A stretch of 64,000 nucleotides of DNA from Vibrio qingdaonensis (GCF_026191675.1 NZ_JAKRRY010000016.1:52217-116216), one strand, 5' to 3'; shown: positions 1 to 8,972, counted from the first letter of the stretch. Numbers and translations: made by a program. The notes: a model not told the origin generated them from the letters alone.

Positions 1-128
1 GGGCGTAAGTAACGCATTACTCACTGTTCATGTTCATGACTCAATGCTTATGGTCATTGCACTGTTGTCGCGAATTCTTAGTCTGGATTAATGTCAGACT
101 TGGGTTAAAGTGGCAACATTGTTAATAG

Positions 129-152
129 GTGGCGTAATCAGCGCCACTTTTT
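129..152 (+). terminator. Rho-independent terminator of a gene upstream of the window
   Basis: GTGGCG and CGCCAC arms (129-134, 142-147) enclose a 7-base loop and are followed by five T. It lies just before the first complete gene, so it probably ends a plus-strand transcript entering from the left. Confidence 0.6.
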
Positions 153-191
153 CTTGATACTATATGCTCCAATCCCTCTTTGGAGTCAGTT

Positions 192-971
192 ATGCGCGAC
201 CTACCTCTTCTTTTAAGCCGTGCGCTCGTGTTCGGTCTTTCTCTTCTTAGTGTTTCAACGTTGGCTTCAGACGATGTAATGGCATTGAAGACGCAATCGT
301 TGCAAGCGAATACTTCCAGCATTCATACTCCTGCCGCACCTTCTCAAAGTGAAGAAGCCAAGCGAGCTTCCAAGGTTATCGCGCTAGCGGCTGAGGAAAT
401 AGATAAGTTTGATTCTACTGCTCACTGGCAATCGGTGAAGCGTTTGACAGGGGTCGCCCAAGCAGTGGTTATTTTTCCTATAGGCGGGCAAGCCGGATTT
501 CTTGTGGGCGCACAGTGGGGAGAGGGAATACTGCTAACTAGACATGAACATCAATGGAGTGAGCCAGTTTTTGTCGAGTTTACGAGCTTTATGTTTGGTC
601 TACTGGCTGGGGCGCAAAAAATTGGTGGAATCGGTGTCATTTTGTCAGACGATGTTGTGGACGACCTAGTACAACAGCCGATCAAAATGGGTGGGACAGC
701 GGACTTAACTCTTGGGTCAGGTGTCAGTGGTAAAGTGGTGGGTGGTACCAGTGGCATTTCAGCCATGATGGTGTCTGAGAATACAGGGCTGTATTTCGGT
801 GGCAGTATCGATACCTTTCAAATCAAGTTAAACCAAGCTCTTAATCAAGCGCTCTATGGCGATGATGTTGATATCTTACAGATTCTGGAGCGCTATGATA
901 GTGACCAAGGGTATGCTCAAACGCTGCGTAAACGATTAGAAGGGATTGCTTACCGTGCGGTGTATCAATAG
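192..971 (+). CDS. SYLF (YSC84) domain lipid-binding protein, secreted
   Basis: About 259 residues. The ATG at 192 is preferred over a TTG at 180 because GGAG at 182-185 is correctly spaced only for the ATG. A hydrophobic signal peptide (about residues 5-25) is followed by a polar linker and then a glycine-rich domain of about 180 residues typical of the SYLF/YSC84 family, with GGQAGFLVG, QKIGGIG and GSGVSGKVVGG segments. Family members bind phosphoinositides or membranes in eukaryotes; bacterial members are mostly uncharacterised envelope proteins. It stands alone between a terminator and a repeat-bearing spacer. The domain call is firm; the cellular role is unknown. Confidence 0.8.
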   Translation: MRDLPLLLSRALVFGLSLLSVSTLASDDVMALKTQSLQANTSSIHTPAAPSQSEEAKRASKVIALAAEEIDKFDSTAHWQSVKRLTGVAQAVVIFPIGGQAGFLVGAQWGEGILLTRHEHQWSEPVFVEFTSFMFGLLAGAQKIGGIGVILSDDVVDDLVQQPIKMGGTADLTLGSGVSGKVVGGTSGISAMMVSENTGLYFGGSIDTFQIKLNQALNQALYGDDVDILQILERYDSDQGYAQTLRKRLEGIAYRAVYQ

Positions 972-1043
972 AGCTTACGTATACGGCTAGAAACGTGTGC
1001 AACCGTATCAGTAATAGCAACAGTCACGCGAACCGCGTCGTAG

Positions 1044-1097
1044 ATTAGCGTAATTACCACCATTAGCGTGATTACTACAATTAGCGTAATTACTACA
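1044..1097. repeat. 18-bp tandem repeat, 3 copies
   Basis: Three adjacent 18-bp units (1044-1061, 1062-1079, 1080-1097) share the core ATTAGCGT(A/G)ATTAC and differ at 2-3 positions. The array is in the spacer between the SYLF gene and the DUF4136 lipoprotein gene and encodes nothing apparent. Confidence 0.9.
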
Positions 1098-1234
1098 GAG
1101 CGTGAGACGTCTTAGAGTGGGTGCTAGAGGTACAATAAGCCATTAGCGTACTAGCAAAGTGGTTGTTTTTACTAGGCACTGGTAAAAACGTGAATTAGTA
1201 TTAGACGATAACTGAGTAAAAAAAGAGCACGAGT

Positions 1235-1804
1235 ATGAAGTCATCATTATTAGTATTCGTTATGAGTAGCTTATTCATAATGGGTTGCACCACGGTTACT
1301 CCGCCTCAAGCCAATTTTTCTTATGGTATCGCCACCACAGGTGACTTTTCGTTTTTGCCAGCAAGCAAGCCAAATACCTATTCGTGGAAATCAGATGCAG
1401 CAGTCGCGCATGTTTCTGAAGAAATAGATGCTAAAGAATACATTTCGGTGATTCAAAGCCTTATTGACCAAGAACTGGTTAATAAAGGGTTTGTTAAAGT
1501 GGCGCCTTCGCAATCCCCGCAGATGTGGATGGAATTTGGTATCGCGACAGAATCGAAGATGACGGATGATGATATTTTTGCCAGCACGCAAATTTCGACA
1601 GGTATTCAAGTCGCGGCCGAACCGGGCGAAAGTGGGGAAAAAGGCAGCTTATATATCGCAGCCTTTGCGCCGTTAGGCGACTTTCCCCGTTGGCGAGTCT
1701 TAGCGCAAGGCCCAACTGAGCGCCGTATAGAAGATCCGGATCAGCGAGCAGAGATGGCGCAAATTATAGGTTCAATGATGAAAAATGTCCCCGCTAAACC
1801 ATAG
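1235..1804 (+). CDS. DUF4136 family lipoprotein
   Basis: 189 residues. A short lipoprotein signal ends in the lipobox FIMGC, so Cys18 should be lipidated after signal peptidase II cleavage. The mature part has the layout of DUF4136 envelope lipoproteins: an early Phe/Tyr-rich strand, a helix with DQELVNKGFVKV, then a strand pattern ending in the helix around RAEMAQIIGSMM. The function of this family is not known. It has its own spacer upstream and is followed by a long hairpin, so it is probably monocistronic. The residue after the Cys is Thr, which suggests outer-membrane sorting. Confidence 0.8.
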   Translation: MKSSLLVFVMSSLFIMGCTTVTPPQANFSYGIATTGDFSFLPASKPNTYSWKSDAAVAHVSEEIDAKEYISVIQSLIDQELVNKGFVKVAPSQSPQMWMEFGIATESKMTDDDIFASTQISTGIQVAAEPGESGEKGSLYIAAFAPLGDFPRWRVLAQGPTERRIEDPDQRAEMAQIIGSMMKNVPAKP

Positions 1805-1830
1805 CTGAGAACGCGAAGAATCCGATAGCT

Positions 1831-1880
1831 GGTAAATATAACCGTGCCCTGCCAACGAGTAGGGCACGGTTGTATTTACC
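1831..1880. terminator. Long bidirectional hairpin between convergent genes
   Basis: Twenty-base arms at 1831-1850 and 1861-1880 pair with one G-U wobble around a 10-base loop. The hairpin sits between the convergent DUF4136 and acetyltransferase genes, three bases from the stop codon of the latter. There is no clear T-run, but it is probably a shared transcription end. Confidence 0.65.
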
Positions 1881-1882
1881 GC

Positions 1883-2413
1883 TCAGAATGTCAATCCTCT
1901 AAGCTCTACTCGGCTGGTTGGCCATGCGCGACCTTGTAGCGGAATGGGGCGTACCATTGCTGAGATATTGGTACCGGGCATTAACATCGACTTATCCATT
2001 AGGAAAAAATTGGTGACCCGTTTGTAGCCGCTGGATGAATAGACTTCATCACGACCAAATAGAATCGAATACTGCATTCCCAGTTGCGCCATCTTTATAT
2101 GCGCGTGCTCAAGTAGTTGTTTCACATAACCTTGCCCCCTGTGTTCGGGATGAACACAAACTTCCGCAATGCCGCCAATGACAATCGGTTTGGCATTGTG
2201 ATAAACATGCTTCTCGTGGACAGCAAGGTGAGCCACTAACCGGTTGGATGTAGAGTCTTTTATATACCAGCGATGAGCGGGCATCTCATTGTAATAGCGT
2301 TGTGTTTTAAATCGCTCGTCACTAGGTTTTGTGAAACAAGCGCTCAGCAAGGTAATTAATTGCTGATTTAATGTTTCCTCAACAGCGCTATCTTTGATGT
2401 ACTCTATGGTCAT
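1883..2413 (-). CDS. GNAT family N-acetyltransferase
   Basis: 176 residues. The ATG at 2413 has GAGG seven bases upstream. The acetyl-CoA binding signature is clear: a strand ending in VHPEHRGQGYVKQLLEHA matches motif A (R/Q-x-x-G-x-G/A) of GNAT enzymes. The following strand-turn region carries ILFGRDEVYSSSGY, the usual C-terminal GNAT half. The acceptor substrate cannot be deduced. The downstream hairpin and the convergent DUF4136 gene suggest a single-gene unit, although the coiled-coil gene at 2438-3346 lies only 24 bp upstream on the same strand and may be co-transcribed. Confidence 0.85.
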   Translation of the reverse strand: MTIEYIKDSAVEETLNQQLITLLSACFTKPSDERFKTQRYYNEMPAHRWYIKDSTSNRLVAHLAVHEKHVYHNAKPIVIGGIAEVCVHPEHRGQGYVKQLLEHAHIKMAQLGMQYSILFGRDEVYSSSGYKRVTNFFLMDKSMLMPGTNISAMVRPIPLQGRAWPTSRVELRGLTF

Positions 2414-2437
2414 TTCTTACCTCAGGTTGTGAACGTA

Positions 2438-3346
2438 TTAGTCTTCAACACACTTGTCTGTAATGACGTTATGTGTGCCTTTATCTGGGCCTCTCGCAAT
2501 GTTAAGGCGGCTTAAAATGCTGTAACAGATTGCGTCACTCTCATTGCTCACCGACTGGATGATGACTTCACCACTATTGCCTGAACGAGAATTAGACCAA
2601 CGTGTAGAGTGGCCTTTTTTTGGGGTTTTCATTAATTTAGTTAGTGCGGCTTTGTGTTTATCTCTATCTCCGTCGGTATAGCTCTTATCTTGCTTTAACC
2701 CAAAGGTATCTGAAGACACGTCGGTAATTTTGTCGACTAATTGAAAAGGAGAGTTGAGAATGCCGCCAATGACACCAGAAACAGCACCCTTGCTTGCTTC
2801 TCGACCCGCTTGCTCAGCTTGAGCGACCAACCCTTCTGCTTGAACAATGATTTCAGGTACCTCTTTTCGAAGAGCTGCGCTTTCTGCCAAAACATCAGGT
2901 ATTTGCTTGTTCACTTTGTTAATTTGTTGATTCGTTTGACGAACCGTTTGATTGGTATAGTCGACTTGTTTTAGGACGCTGGGTAATGAACCATGCCACG
3001 CCTCACTCTGGGCGAGAATAGGTGGGATCGCATCACGTACTCGTGCAACTTCGCCGACAACAATTGGCAGTTGTTGGTTAATGTCGTCAATACGTTGTAG
3101 TACTTCGGGCACTAATCTTTGGTACTCTGCGCTTTGCGCCAAAATGGACGGCACAATGGATTGCAGGTTATTGATTTCTTCTATGACAGGGGTGATACGT
3201 TGTGCTGTCGTATCTACTTGCGCCAACAGTGCAGGTAGCTCGGTGCGTAATTGTCTTGCTTCTTGAGTAAAGGAATAGATTGATGCTGCAAGTGCGATTA
3301 AGGCAAGCGCAAATAACAAGCGAGATAGCGCGATGAGTTTATCCAT
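2438..3346 (-). CDS. Membrane-anchored coiled-coil protein with a repeated IP-x-(I/V)-LA-(Q/E)-S motif
   Basis: Not recognised as a named family. From the ATG at 3346 it has about 302 residues: an N-terminal membrane segment (about residues 8-25), then some 150 residues of predicted coiled coil with three spaced copies of a motif like VPSILAQS, IPPILAQS and IPDVLAES, a small glycine-rich patch (SKGAVSGVIGGI), and a basic, Ser-rich C-terminus. The start is uncertain: ATG 3373 and GTG 3466 are in frame but also lack a good ribosome site, and the 3346 start gives a conventional signal-anchor. A periplasm-facing helical rod is the simplest reading. A 12-base G/C tract lies upstream. Confidence 0.6.
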   Translation of the reverse strand: MDKLIALSRLLFALALIALAASIYSFTQEARQLRTELPALLAQVDTTAQRITPVIEEINNLQSIVPSILAQSAEYQRLVPEVLQRIDDINQQLPIVVGEVARVRDAIPPILAQSEAWHGSLPSVLKQVDYTNQTVRQTNQQINKVNKQIPDVLAESAALRKEVPEIIVQAEGLVAQAEQAGREASKGAVSGVIGGILNSPFQLVDKITDVSSDTFGLKQDKSYTDGDRDKHKAALTKLMKTPKKGHSTRWSNSRSGNSGEVIIQSVSNESDAICYSILSRLNIARGPDKGTHNVITDKCVED

Positions 3347-3472
3347 GTGTGAGTTTGTCCATAAAGCATCCATAGAGGTTACAACATAACGAATGTTGAG
3401 CAGAGAGTAAAAGACAACCGTATACCTTGTGAGTATGCTCGACAACTTAGTAGCAAAACTCGGCACTTTTTT

Positions 3473-3484
3473 GGGGGGGGGGGG
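3473..3484. repeat. Homopolymer of 12 G (12 C on the gene strand)
   Basis: Twelve consecutive G on the plus strand, preceded by six T, in the spacer between two minus-strand genes and 127 bp upstream of the chosen start of the coiled-coil gene. Tracts of this length slip readily during replication. Confidence 0.95.
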
Positions 3485-3559
3485 AGAAATTGATTACATA
3501 TCGGCGCACTAGCGTAAATCTAGAGCGCCGAAAGATCGGATGTTGAGTTTGGTGTTAGG

Positions 3560-4648
3560 CTAAAGTTTGATAGCTTTAACGCTAAATTTGCCATTATCTA
3601 GTGGGTAGGCTTTTTCTTTTTCGATATTAAAGTCGATGTTGTTGACGTCGACTTGTTTTATTTGGCTGTCATACATCGTTTTGTAGTAGAGAAAACCGTT
3701 GTTTTGGTCAATCACAGATGTCCATTGTGTCGCACTTGGTAAGTCTGGGATATGCGCTCGATGCTCATTATTAAATTCACTGCCAATAGGAATATCAAAG
3801 TTATTTAGAATATGGAATGCTTGCGAGATAGCTTGTTCTGCTGTTTTAGCGTCGGGCGCCGTGCTGACATAGAATGCGGCACGTACAAAGCGAGAAGGCG
3901 GAGTGATGTCGCCAGGTAATCCTAAAAACCCAGTACCAATACCAAAGGAAGTGGCTTTGGCATCACCAAATTGACGAGGCGCACTGCTGCCTGGCTGCAA
4001 ATTAACGTAGTTATTTAAATTGGTGACGTGCCAAGGGAAGGTGGGTGAGTTGGTCAGAACGCCAACGTTGTTATCGTAGATGTTAATTTCACCTTGGTTC
4101 ATGATCTCAATGACAATGCTTTTACCACTCTTATCTGTGACGCGCCAGTGAGCCGTCGGCGATGGTTGGCCATCTTTATCAAGATACACTGTGACGATAT
4201 TAATGGTATTTAGCGCCGCTTTGACTTCTTCAACGGTCTTGAAGTTAGACAGCATCCAACGGACAAAGTCCATGTCGGTAATACTATTTTTTACGTGGTT
4301 AGGGTCAAAAGGTGTGAGTGAACCGTAGCCTTTAAAGTAAAACAATCCAGCATTTAGGCCTGCTTCATTTACCCCCTCGCCGATAAAGCGATCATCGCTG
4401 ACCGAGATACCAACAAACCCATACCGGCTGCGCCATGTTAACCCAGCTTGTTGGTCGGGCATGGTTGAGGTAAAGGCATAATCTCGAGGAGAAACAATCA
4501 GTCGACTATTGAGGTTACTTTCCCCCCACTCAATGGTTCTTGCCTGAATGTGGCTATTATCAAGAGCGGAGAGTGATATCCCAGTACAAGCGCTCGCAGG
4601 CATTAGAGCGTTGGAAGAGAGCAGTAAAGCAAACAGTATTTTTTTCAT
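3560..4648 (-). CDS. Linear amide C-N hydrolase, choloylglycine hydrolase family, periplasmic
   Basis: About 362 residues from ATG 4648. An upstream in-frame GTG at 4675 would bury the signal peptide. The signal peptide ends just before Cys21 (SACTGISL), which in Ntn-hydrolases of this family becomes the N-terminal catalytic nucleophile. The conserved RTIEWG segment follows, with family Arg and Asp positions, and NSPTFPWH near residue 210 matches the usual N-S-P-x-(F/Y) motif. These enzymes cleave linear amides such as bile-salt conjugates, penicillin V or acyl-homoserine lactones. In a marine bacterium an acyl-amide or quorum-signal substrate is possible but cannot be read from sequence. Confidence 0.85.
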   Translation of the reverse strand: MKKILFALLLSSNALMPASACTGISLSALDNSHIQARTIEWGESNLNSRLIVSPRDYAFTSTMPDQQAGLTWRSRYGFVGISVSDDRFIGEGVNEAGLNAGLFYFKGYGSLTPFDPNHVKNSITDMDFVRWMLSNFKTVEEVKAALNTINIVTVYLDKDGQPSPTAHWRVTDKSGKSIVIEIMNQGEINIYDNNVGVLTNSPTFPWHVTNLNNYVNLQPGSSAPRQFGDAKATSFGIGTGFLGLPGDITPPSRFVRAAFYVSTAPDAKTAEQAISQAFHILNNFDIPIGSEFNNEHRAHIPDLPSATQWTSVIDQNNGFLYYKTMYDSQIKQVDVNNIDFNIEKEKAYPLDNGKFSVKAIKL

Positions 4649-4969
4649 GGTAGTCAGTAAACAATAGGAATACACATCTCTGATGTTAGACCTATTTTAG
4701 CGGTATGCAATACGAATTATTGTCATTAGTGCGAGCATTATTGAAAAGTTAAGTTGTCTGTTTTTGTTGACTGTTGCATTGCTCATATGCATTGGCTGCT
4801 ACGGATTGTGATGGTGTATTTAAGCACCGCGCTCGCATTGGGCACGAAATCGGAAACTACTTGATTGTGTAAAAAATGAACACTTAAACTGGTTTTTAGA
4901 GTAAGTCACTAAATTTTAAAAGTAATTCAGCTAAACTGAAATCATAACAAGAATGTTCAGGAGCGGGTT
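4649..4969. other. Intergenic spacer between divergent genes, no feature recognised
   Basis: This 321-bp spacer must hold the divergent promoters of the amidase gene and the Lon-like gene. I see no gene, repeat or operator that I can name. Confidence 0.5.
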
Positions 4970-7330
4970 ATGGCTATTCAAAGATTAGAATCCACATCGC
5001 TATACTATGCGGCAGAGTTGGAAAAGTTGCCTTGTAAATCAACGAAAGAACTCTCTCCTATTGATGAAATTGTTGGTCAAGAGCGGGCGCAAAAAGCGGT
5101 CGAGTTCGCTATGTCGATCAAAGAGAAGGGATACAACATTTATGCGATTGGGCAAAATGGTTTAGGGAAAAGAACCATGATACTGCGGTATCTCAGCCGT
5201 CATCAGCATGACAGTGAGGCGTTATTTGATTGGTGCTATGTTGCCAATTTCTCGGATACTCGTATTCCGCAAGTATTGAAGCTTCCCAGTGGTACCGGGA
5301 CGCGCCTTAAGCAAGACGTCGAGAAGCTCATCGCTAAGCTGATGAAAGCGATCCCAATGGCGTTTGATAATGAACTTTATTATGGTCGGGCGGACAAGTT
5401 AAAGAATGATTTGGCTAGCGTGCAACAAGCCGAACTCGCGAAGTTGAGTGAAGAAGCTAAAGCGAAAGGGATTAGCTTAACCATTACTCCGCAAGGTGAT
5501 TACCAATTTGTCGCTCTGAATGGTGAAGATCTGCATAGTGAAGAGTCATTCGATGAACTGCCTGAAGAGGAGCAGACTCGTTTTGGCGCTAACATCGACG
5601 AGCTAGAAATTAGTTTACGTGGTATGGCGCGTGAATTAACAGCGCTTGAAGAGACGTACACCGATAACATTCAGAAATTGAATGACGAGGTGACGCTAGG
5701 CGTGATTGCTCATCTCATTAAAAAGTTGAAAAAAGGCTACAATGGTTACACTGAAATCAAGCAGTACCTGACAGAGCTTCAAAAGGATATTTGTGAAAAC
5801 GTCGATATCTTTCTTGAGGAAGGCAATGAGCAGGGTGAAATTGCTACTGCGTCACTGGATAAAAACTTCCCTCGTCGCTATAAAGTGAATGTGTTAGTGA
5901 AGCAGACCAGCGAAGAACTGCCCATCATCGTTGAAGAAAACCCTAACTACCATTCGCTGTTTGGGTATATTGAAACCGCAACGTACAAAGGGACGGTATT
6001 CACCGATTTCTCGCTAATTCGCGCAGGTAGCCTACATAAAGCGAATGGTGGTGTATTGTTGATGGACGCAGTAAAAGTGTTAGAACAGCCCTATGTTTGG
6101 GATGGTTTGAAGCGAGCATTGCGCTCAAGGCAACTGAGCTTTACTTCATTAGAAAAAGAGGTCACGTTGACGGGCGCGGTGTCATTAGATCCTCAACCAA
6201 TCCCTCTTGATGTGAAGATCATATTATTTGGTGATTACCGAACTTACCAACTATTGCAACACTATGATCCAGAGTTCAGTGAGCTATTTAAAGTGACCGC
6301 GGATTTTGAAGATGAGATGAAGCGAACCGCTGATTCCGAGCTGCATTATGCGCGTTTTATTTCCAGTATTATTCACGACAACAACATGCTGCATTGCGAT
6401 AGGAAAGCCATCGCGCGGATTATTGAGCACAGCTCTCGCCTATCGGGGGATCAAAAGAAACTGTCGTTGCATTCAGCCCACATCGCCAATCTATTGCGAG
6501 AGTCAAATTACGTGGCTCGAAATGCCAAGTCTAACCTGATTCGTGTCGGGCATGTTGAGCAAGCCTTGAGTTATCAGCAAATGCGAGTCAATCGCCTCCA
6601 AGATAGCGTAATGGAAGGGTTTACTAACGGTACAACGTTGATTCATACCCAAGGCGAAGCGGTTGGACAAGTCAATGCTTTATCGGTATTGAGTACCAGC
6701 GACCATATGTTCGGCGCGCCTAATCGCATTACTGCAACGACATCTTATGGTGAAGGTGATGTGATCGATATAGAACGTAGCGTCGATCTTGGCGGCAGTA
6801 TTCACTCTAAAGGGGTGATGATCCTTACCGCGTATTTGTCTTCCGTATTCGGCAAAACAGCGAAAGTACCGCTGACCACAACGATTACGTTTGAACAATC
6901 ATACGGCGGTGTAGACGGGGATAGTGCCAGCATGGCAGAGTTTTGTGCCGTGGTGTCGGCGTTTTCCGGCCAAGCTAACCGACAAGACATTGCCATTACT
7001 GGCTCTATGAATCAGTTTGGCGAGTCTCAGCCCATAGGTGGAGTAAATGAGAAAATAGAGGGCTTTTTTGACGTTTGTGAGATTAAGGGGCGACACTCCG
7101 AGCAGGGCGTCATCATTCCTCGCTCTAATGTCCATAATCTCATGTTACGCGCTGATATTGTTAAAGCTGTCGAAAAAGGTGAGTTCCATATTTGGGCCAT
7201 TGACCATGTGACAGAAGCCGTTGAGCTATTTACTGGTAAGCAAGCGGGCACGCCATCGCTGGAAGGAAGCTATCCCATCGATACGGTATTTGGAATTGCC
7301 CAAGCACGTCTTAATGCTCTAAGAAAGTAA
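4970..7330 (+). CDS. Lon-like ATP-dependent protease (AAA_32 plus Lon_C, YcbZ/LonB type)
   Basis: 786 residues, with AGGAG at 4959-4963 ahead of the ATG. Walker A is GQNGLGKR near residue 63. A helical insertion follows, then a AAA core containing NGGVLLMDAVKVLE (Walker B region), and a C-terminal Lon protease domain. The catalytic dyad is visible: Ser654 in GDSASMAEF and Lys695 in GGVNEKIEG. The protein differs from true Lon in lacking the Lon substrate-binding N-domain, and it resembles the larger cousins of E. coli YcbZ. Predicted to be a cytosolic ATP-driven peptidase. It ends at a strong shared terminator. Confidence 0.9.
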   Translation: MAIQRLESTSLYYAAELEKLPCKSTKELSPIDEIVGQERAQKAVEFAMSIKEKGYNIYAIGQNGLGKRTMILRYLSRHQHDSEALFDWCYVANFSDTRIPQVLKLPSGTGTRLKQDVEKLIAKLMKAIPMAFDNELYYGRADKLKNDLASVQQAELAKLSEEAKAKGISLTITPQGDYQFVALNGEDLHSEESFDELPEEEQTRFGANIDELEISLRGMARELTALEETYTDNIQKLNDEVTLGVIAHLIKKLKKGYNGYTEIKQYLTELQKDICENVDIFLEEGNEQGEIATASLDKNFPRRYKVNVLVKQTSEELPIIVEENPNYHSLFGYIETATYKGTVFTDFSLIRAGSLHKANGGVLLMDAVKVLEQPYVWDGLKRALRSRQLSFTSLEKEVTLTGAVSLDPQPIPLDVKIILFGDYRTYQLLQHYDPEFSELFKVTADFEDEMKRTADSELHYARFISSIIHDNNMLHCDRKAIARIIEHSSRLSGDQKKLSLHSAHIANLLRESNYVARNAKSNLIRVGHVEQALSYQQMRVNRLQDSVMEGFTNGTTLIHTQGEAVGQVNALSVLSTSDHMFGAPNRITATTSYGEGDVIDIERSVDLGGSIHSKGVMILTAYLSSVFGKTAKVPLTTTITFEQSYGGVDGDSASMAEFCAVVSAFSGQANRQDIAITGSMNQFGESQPIGGVNEKIEGFFDVCEIKGRHSEQGVIIPRSNVHNLMLRADIVKAVEKGEFHIWAIDHVTEAVELFTGKQAGTPSLEGSYPIDTVFGIAQARLNALRK

Positions 7331-7350
7331 CCGCAATACGTTGATAAAAA

Positions 7351-7379
7351 ATGCCACGTTCTACACGTGGCATTTTTTT
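7351..7379. terminator. Bidirectional rho-independent terminator
   Basis: Nine-base perfect arms ATGCCACGT and ACGTGGCAT (7351-7359, 7365-7373) are flanked by an A-run on the left and a T-run on the right. It lies between the convergent Lon-like and RRM genes and serves both. Confidence 0.9.
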
Positions 7380-7426
7380 GTTTGGTATCTTGCCAACTGT
7401 CTTGCTGGCACAAGGTGACCTTAACG

Positions 7427-7666
7427 TTAACCTTCGGCGCGTTTTACTCGGATTTTGCTTTTGGCTACGTCGCTAAGATTCAGTGCCGCGATAGCTGCTT
7501 TCGCTTCATCGTCGTTTGGCATTTCAACAAAAGCAAAGCCCTTCGATTGACCCGTTTCTTGGTCTAGAACGAGTGTGCATTCGCCCACTGAGCCATGAGT
7601 TGAAAAAAGAACACGGATTTCATGCTCTGTCGTGGTGCGCGCAAGATTGCGAACTAAAAGTTTCAT
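7427..7666 (-). CDS. Small RNA-binding protein with a single RRM domain
   Basis: 79 residues, almost all one RNA recognition motif. RNP2 is LLVRNL at residues 3-8 and RNP1 is KGFAFVEM near residues 42-49, with the aromatic residues needed for stacking on RNA. Short stand-alone RRM proteins of this kind are common in Vibrio and cyanobacteria, and some are cold-responsive. It is transcribed alone towards the strong shared terminator at 7351. Its RNA targets are unknown. Confidence 0.9.
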   Translation of the reverse strand: MKLLVRNLARTTTEHEIRVLFSTHGSVGECTLVLDQETGQSKGFAFVEMPNDDEAKAAIAALNLSDVAKSKIRVKRAEG

Positions 7667-7864
7667 AATGAACCGTTTGATATAAGGATTACACGAGCGA
7701 TTGTCTCAGGTTAGCCGGTGCAAACCAAGGGATTATTCATACCCGCCCCGTTTTATTATTCTGACTCTCGAAAGCGGACGGTTATTTTTGAGCAATGGCT
7801 TATCTCAGAGTAGACTGTCTCCTATGAGATTTTTGATAAAACGACAGATTCGAAAGGGGAACAG

Positions 7865-8140
7865 GTGAGTATTCATCGTCATAATATCGTGGGTGGGCTT
7901 TTTGCACTGATTGCCCTGTTTTTGAGTGTCTTTTTTATTGTAGAGGGCTCTCAGTTTCCTATTTACCAATGGATCCCAGAGGCGTTTAATGGCTTGGTAT
8001 TTAGTTTTGTTTGGGGATTTGGCGTGTCGAAGTGGGTAGGCAGTGCTTATGCTGTGATGAGTTTTGTCACCATTGCTGTCGTGAGCTTTGCTTGCGGACA
8101 TAAAGTCAGTCGTATGCTGAGTTCTGATCAAGTTGAATAG
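7865..8140 (+). CDS. Small two-helix membrane protein, uncharacterised
   Basis: 91 residues from a GTG at 7865 with AGGGGA upstream. Two hydrophobic segments (about residues 9-27 and 63-81) flank an aromatic loop (QFPIYQWIPEAFNGLVFSF). The C-terminus is short and polar. No family is recognised. A long reading frame exists on the opposite strand, but it lacks protein-like composition and a ribosome site, so the plus strand is chosen. It precedes the phosphoesterase gene by 40 bp and may share its transcript. Confidence 0.6.
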   Translation: MSIHRHNIVGGLFALIALFLSVFFIVEGSQFPIYQWIPEAFNGLVFSFVWGFGVSKWVGSAYAVMSFVTIAVVSFACGHKVSRMLSSDQVE

Positions 8141-8180
8141 TCCGTGCTAAGGTAGGCGCAGAAACACAAGGAGTGTGTTG

Positions 8181-8972
8181 TTGAAAAAATTTGCAGTGAT
8201 ATCAGATATACACAGTAATGTGTATGCCTTAAAAGCAGTAGTCGCCGATGCTCGCGCTAAAGGAATAAGCGAGTTTATTAACTTGGGCGATATACTTTAT
8301 GGGCCTATCGCACCTCGTGAAACGTATGAATATTTACGGACATTGAACGCACTGACAATTTGCGGTAACCAAGATCGTCAGATCTTTCAAGCGACAGACA
8401 GTGAAGTGCAAGCCAATCCAACCATGCAGTTTATCTTGGATGACTTAGGGGCAGAGCCATTAGCGTGGATGCAGCAGCTCCCTTTTGATACACATGCTTT
8501 TCCTGACACATCAACTCCTCCCAATACCTTCTCCCTGCCCAGTGGCATTTATGCCTGTCATGGCACGCCTAGCGATGATCTTACCTACTTGTTAGAGGAC
8601 GCTTCTTCTGGACGTGCCGTCGTTCGCGCTGATGGTGACATCATTGAGCTATTGGCTGGTGTGACCGCGCCTATCGTTCTTTGTGGGCATACTCATTTGC
8701 CACGATGTGTTCAATTATCGACAGGGCAATGCGTTGTGAATCCGGGAAGTGTCGGTTTGCCTGCTTATGAAGATGATGAGCCCTTTTCTCATGCGATGGA
8801 AACGTATTCCTCTATGGCGTCTTACGCAATGCTTACCCAAGCTGAAGATGGGGGCTGGAATGTGTCATTGAATAAAGTGGTTTATGACGTATCGAAAGCC
8901 GTCGCCGCTGCTCGTGAACAAGGGCGTATGGACTGGGTTCACTTTCTGACAACAGGGCGTCGTCAGGAGTGA
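8181..8972 (+). CDS. Calcineurin-like metallophosphoesterase
   Basis: About 263 residues. The TTG at 8181 is the best start: AAGGAG ends at 8173, too close to the GTG at 8175 but well spaced for the TTG. All metal-ligand motifs of the family are present in order: SDIHSN, NLGDILYG, CGNQD (usually GNHD, here Gln replaces His), CHGTPSDD and GHTHLPR. The His-to-Gln change in the third motif also occurs in some YfcE/MPE-like phosphodiesterases. The substrate is probably a small phosphodiester or protein phosphate and is not determinable here. Confidence 0.85.
   Translation: MKKFAVISDIHSNVYALKAVVADARAKGISEFINLGDILYGPIAPRETYEYLRTLNALTICGNQDRQIFQATDSEVQANPTMQFILDDLGAEPLAWMQQLPFDTHAFPDTSTPPNTFSLPSGIYACHGTPSDDLTYLLEDASSGRAVVRADGDIIELLAGVTAPIVLCGHTHLPRCVQLSTGQCVVNPGSVGLPAYEDDEPFSHAMETYSSMASYAMLTQAEDGGWNVSLNKVVYDVSKAVAAAREQGRMDWVHFLTTGRRQE

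Noticed and set aside
3347..3466. Upstream GTG or ATG starts of the coiled-coil gene
   Set aside because: No ribosome site, and they would add a polar segment before the membrane anchor. Kept as alternatives only.
7805..8131. 108-codon minus-strand frame opposite the small membrane protein gene
   Set aside because: Composition is unlike a protein, and the plus-strand gene has a ribosome site and two clear membrane helices.
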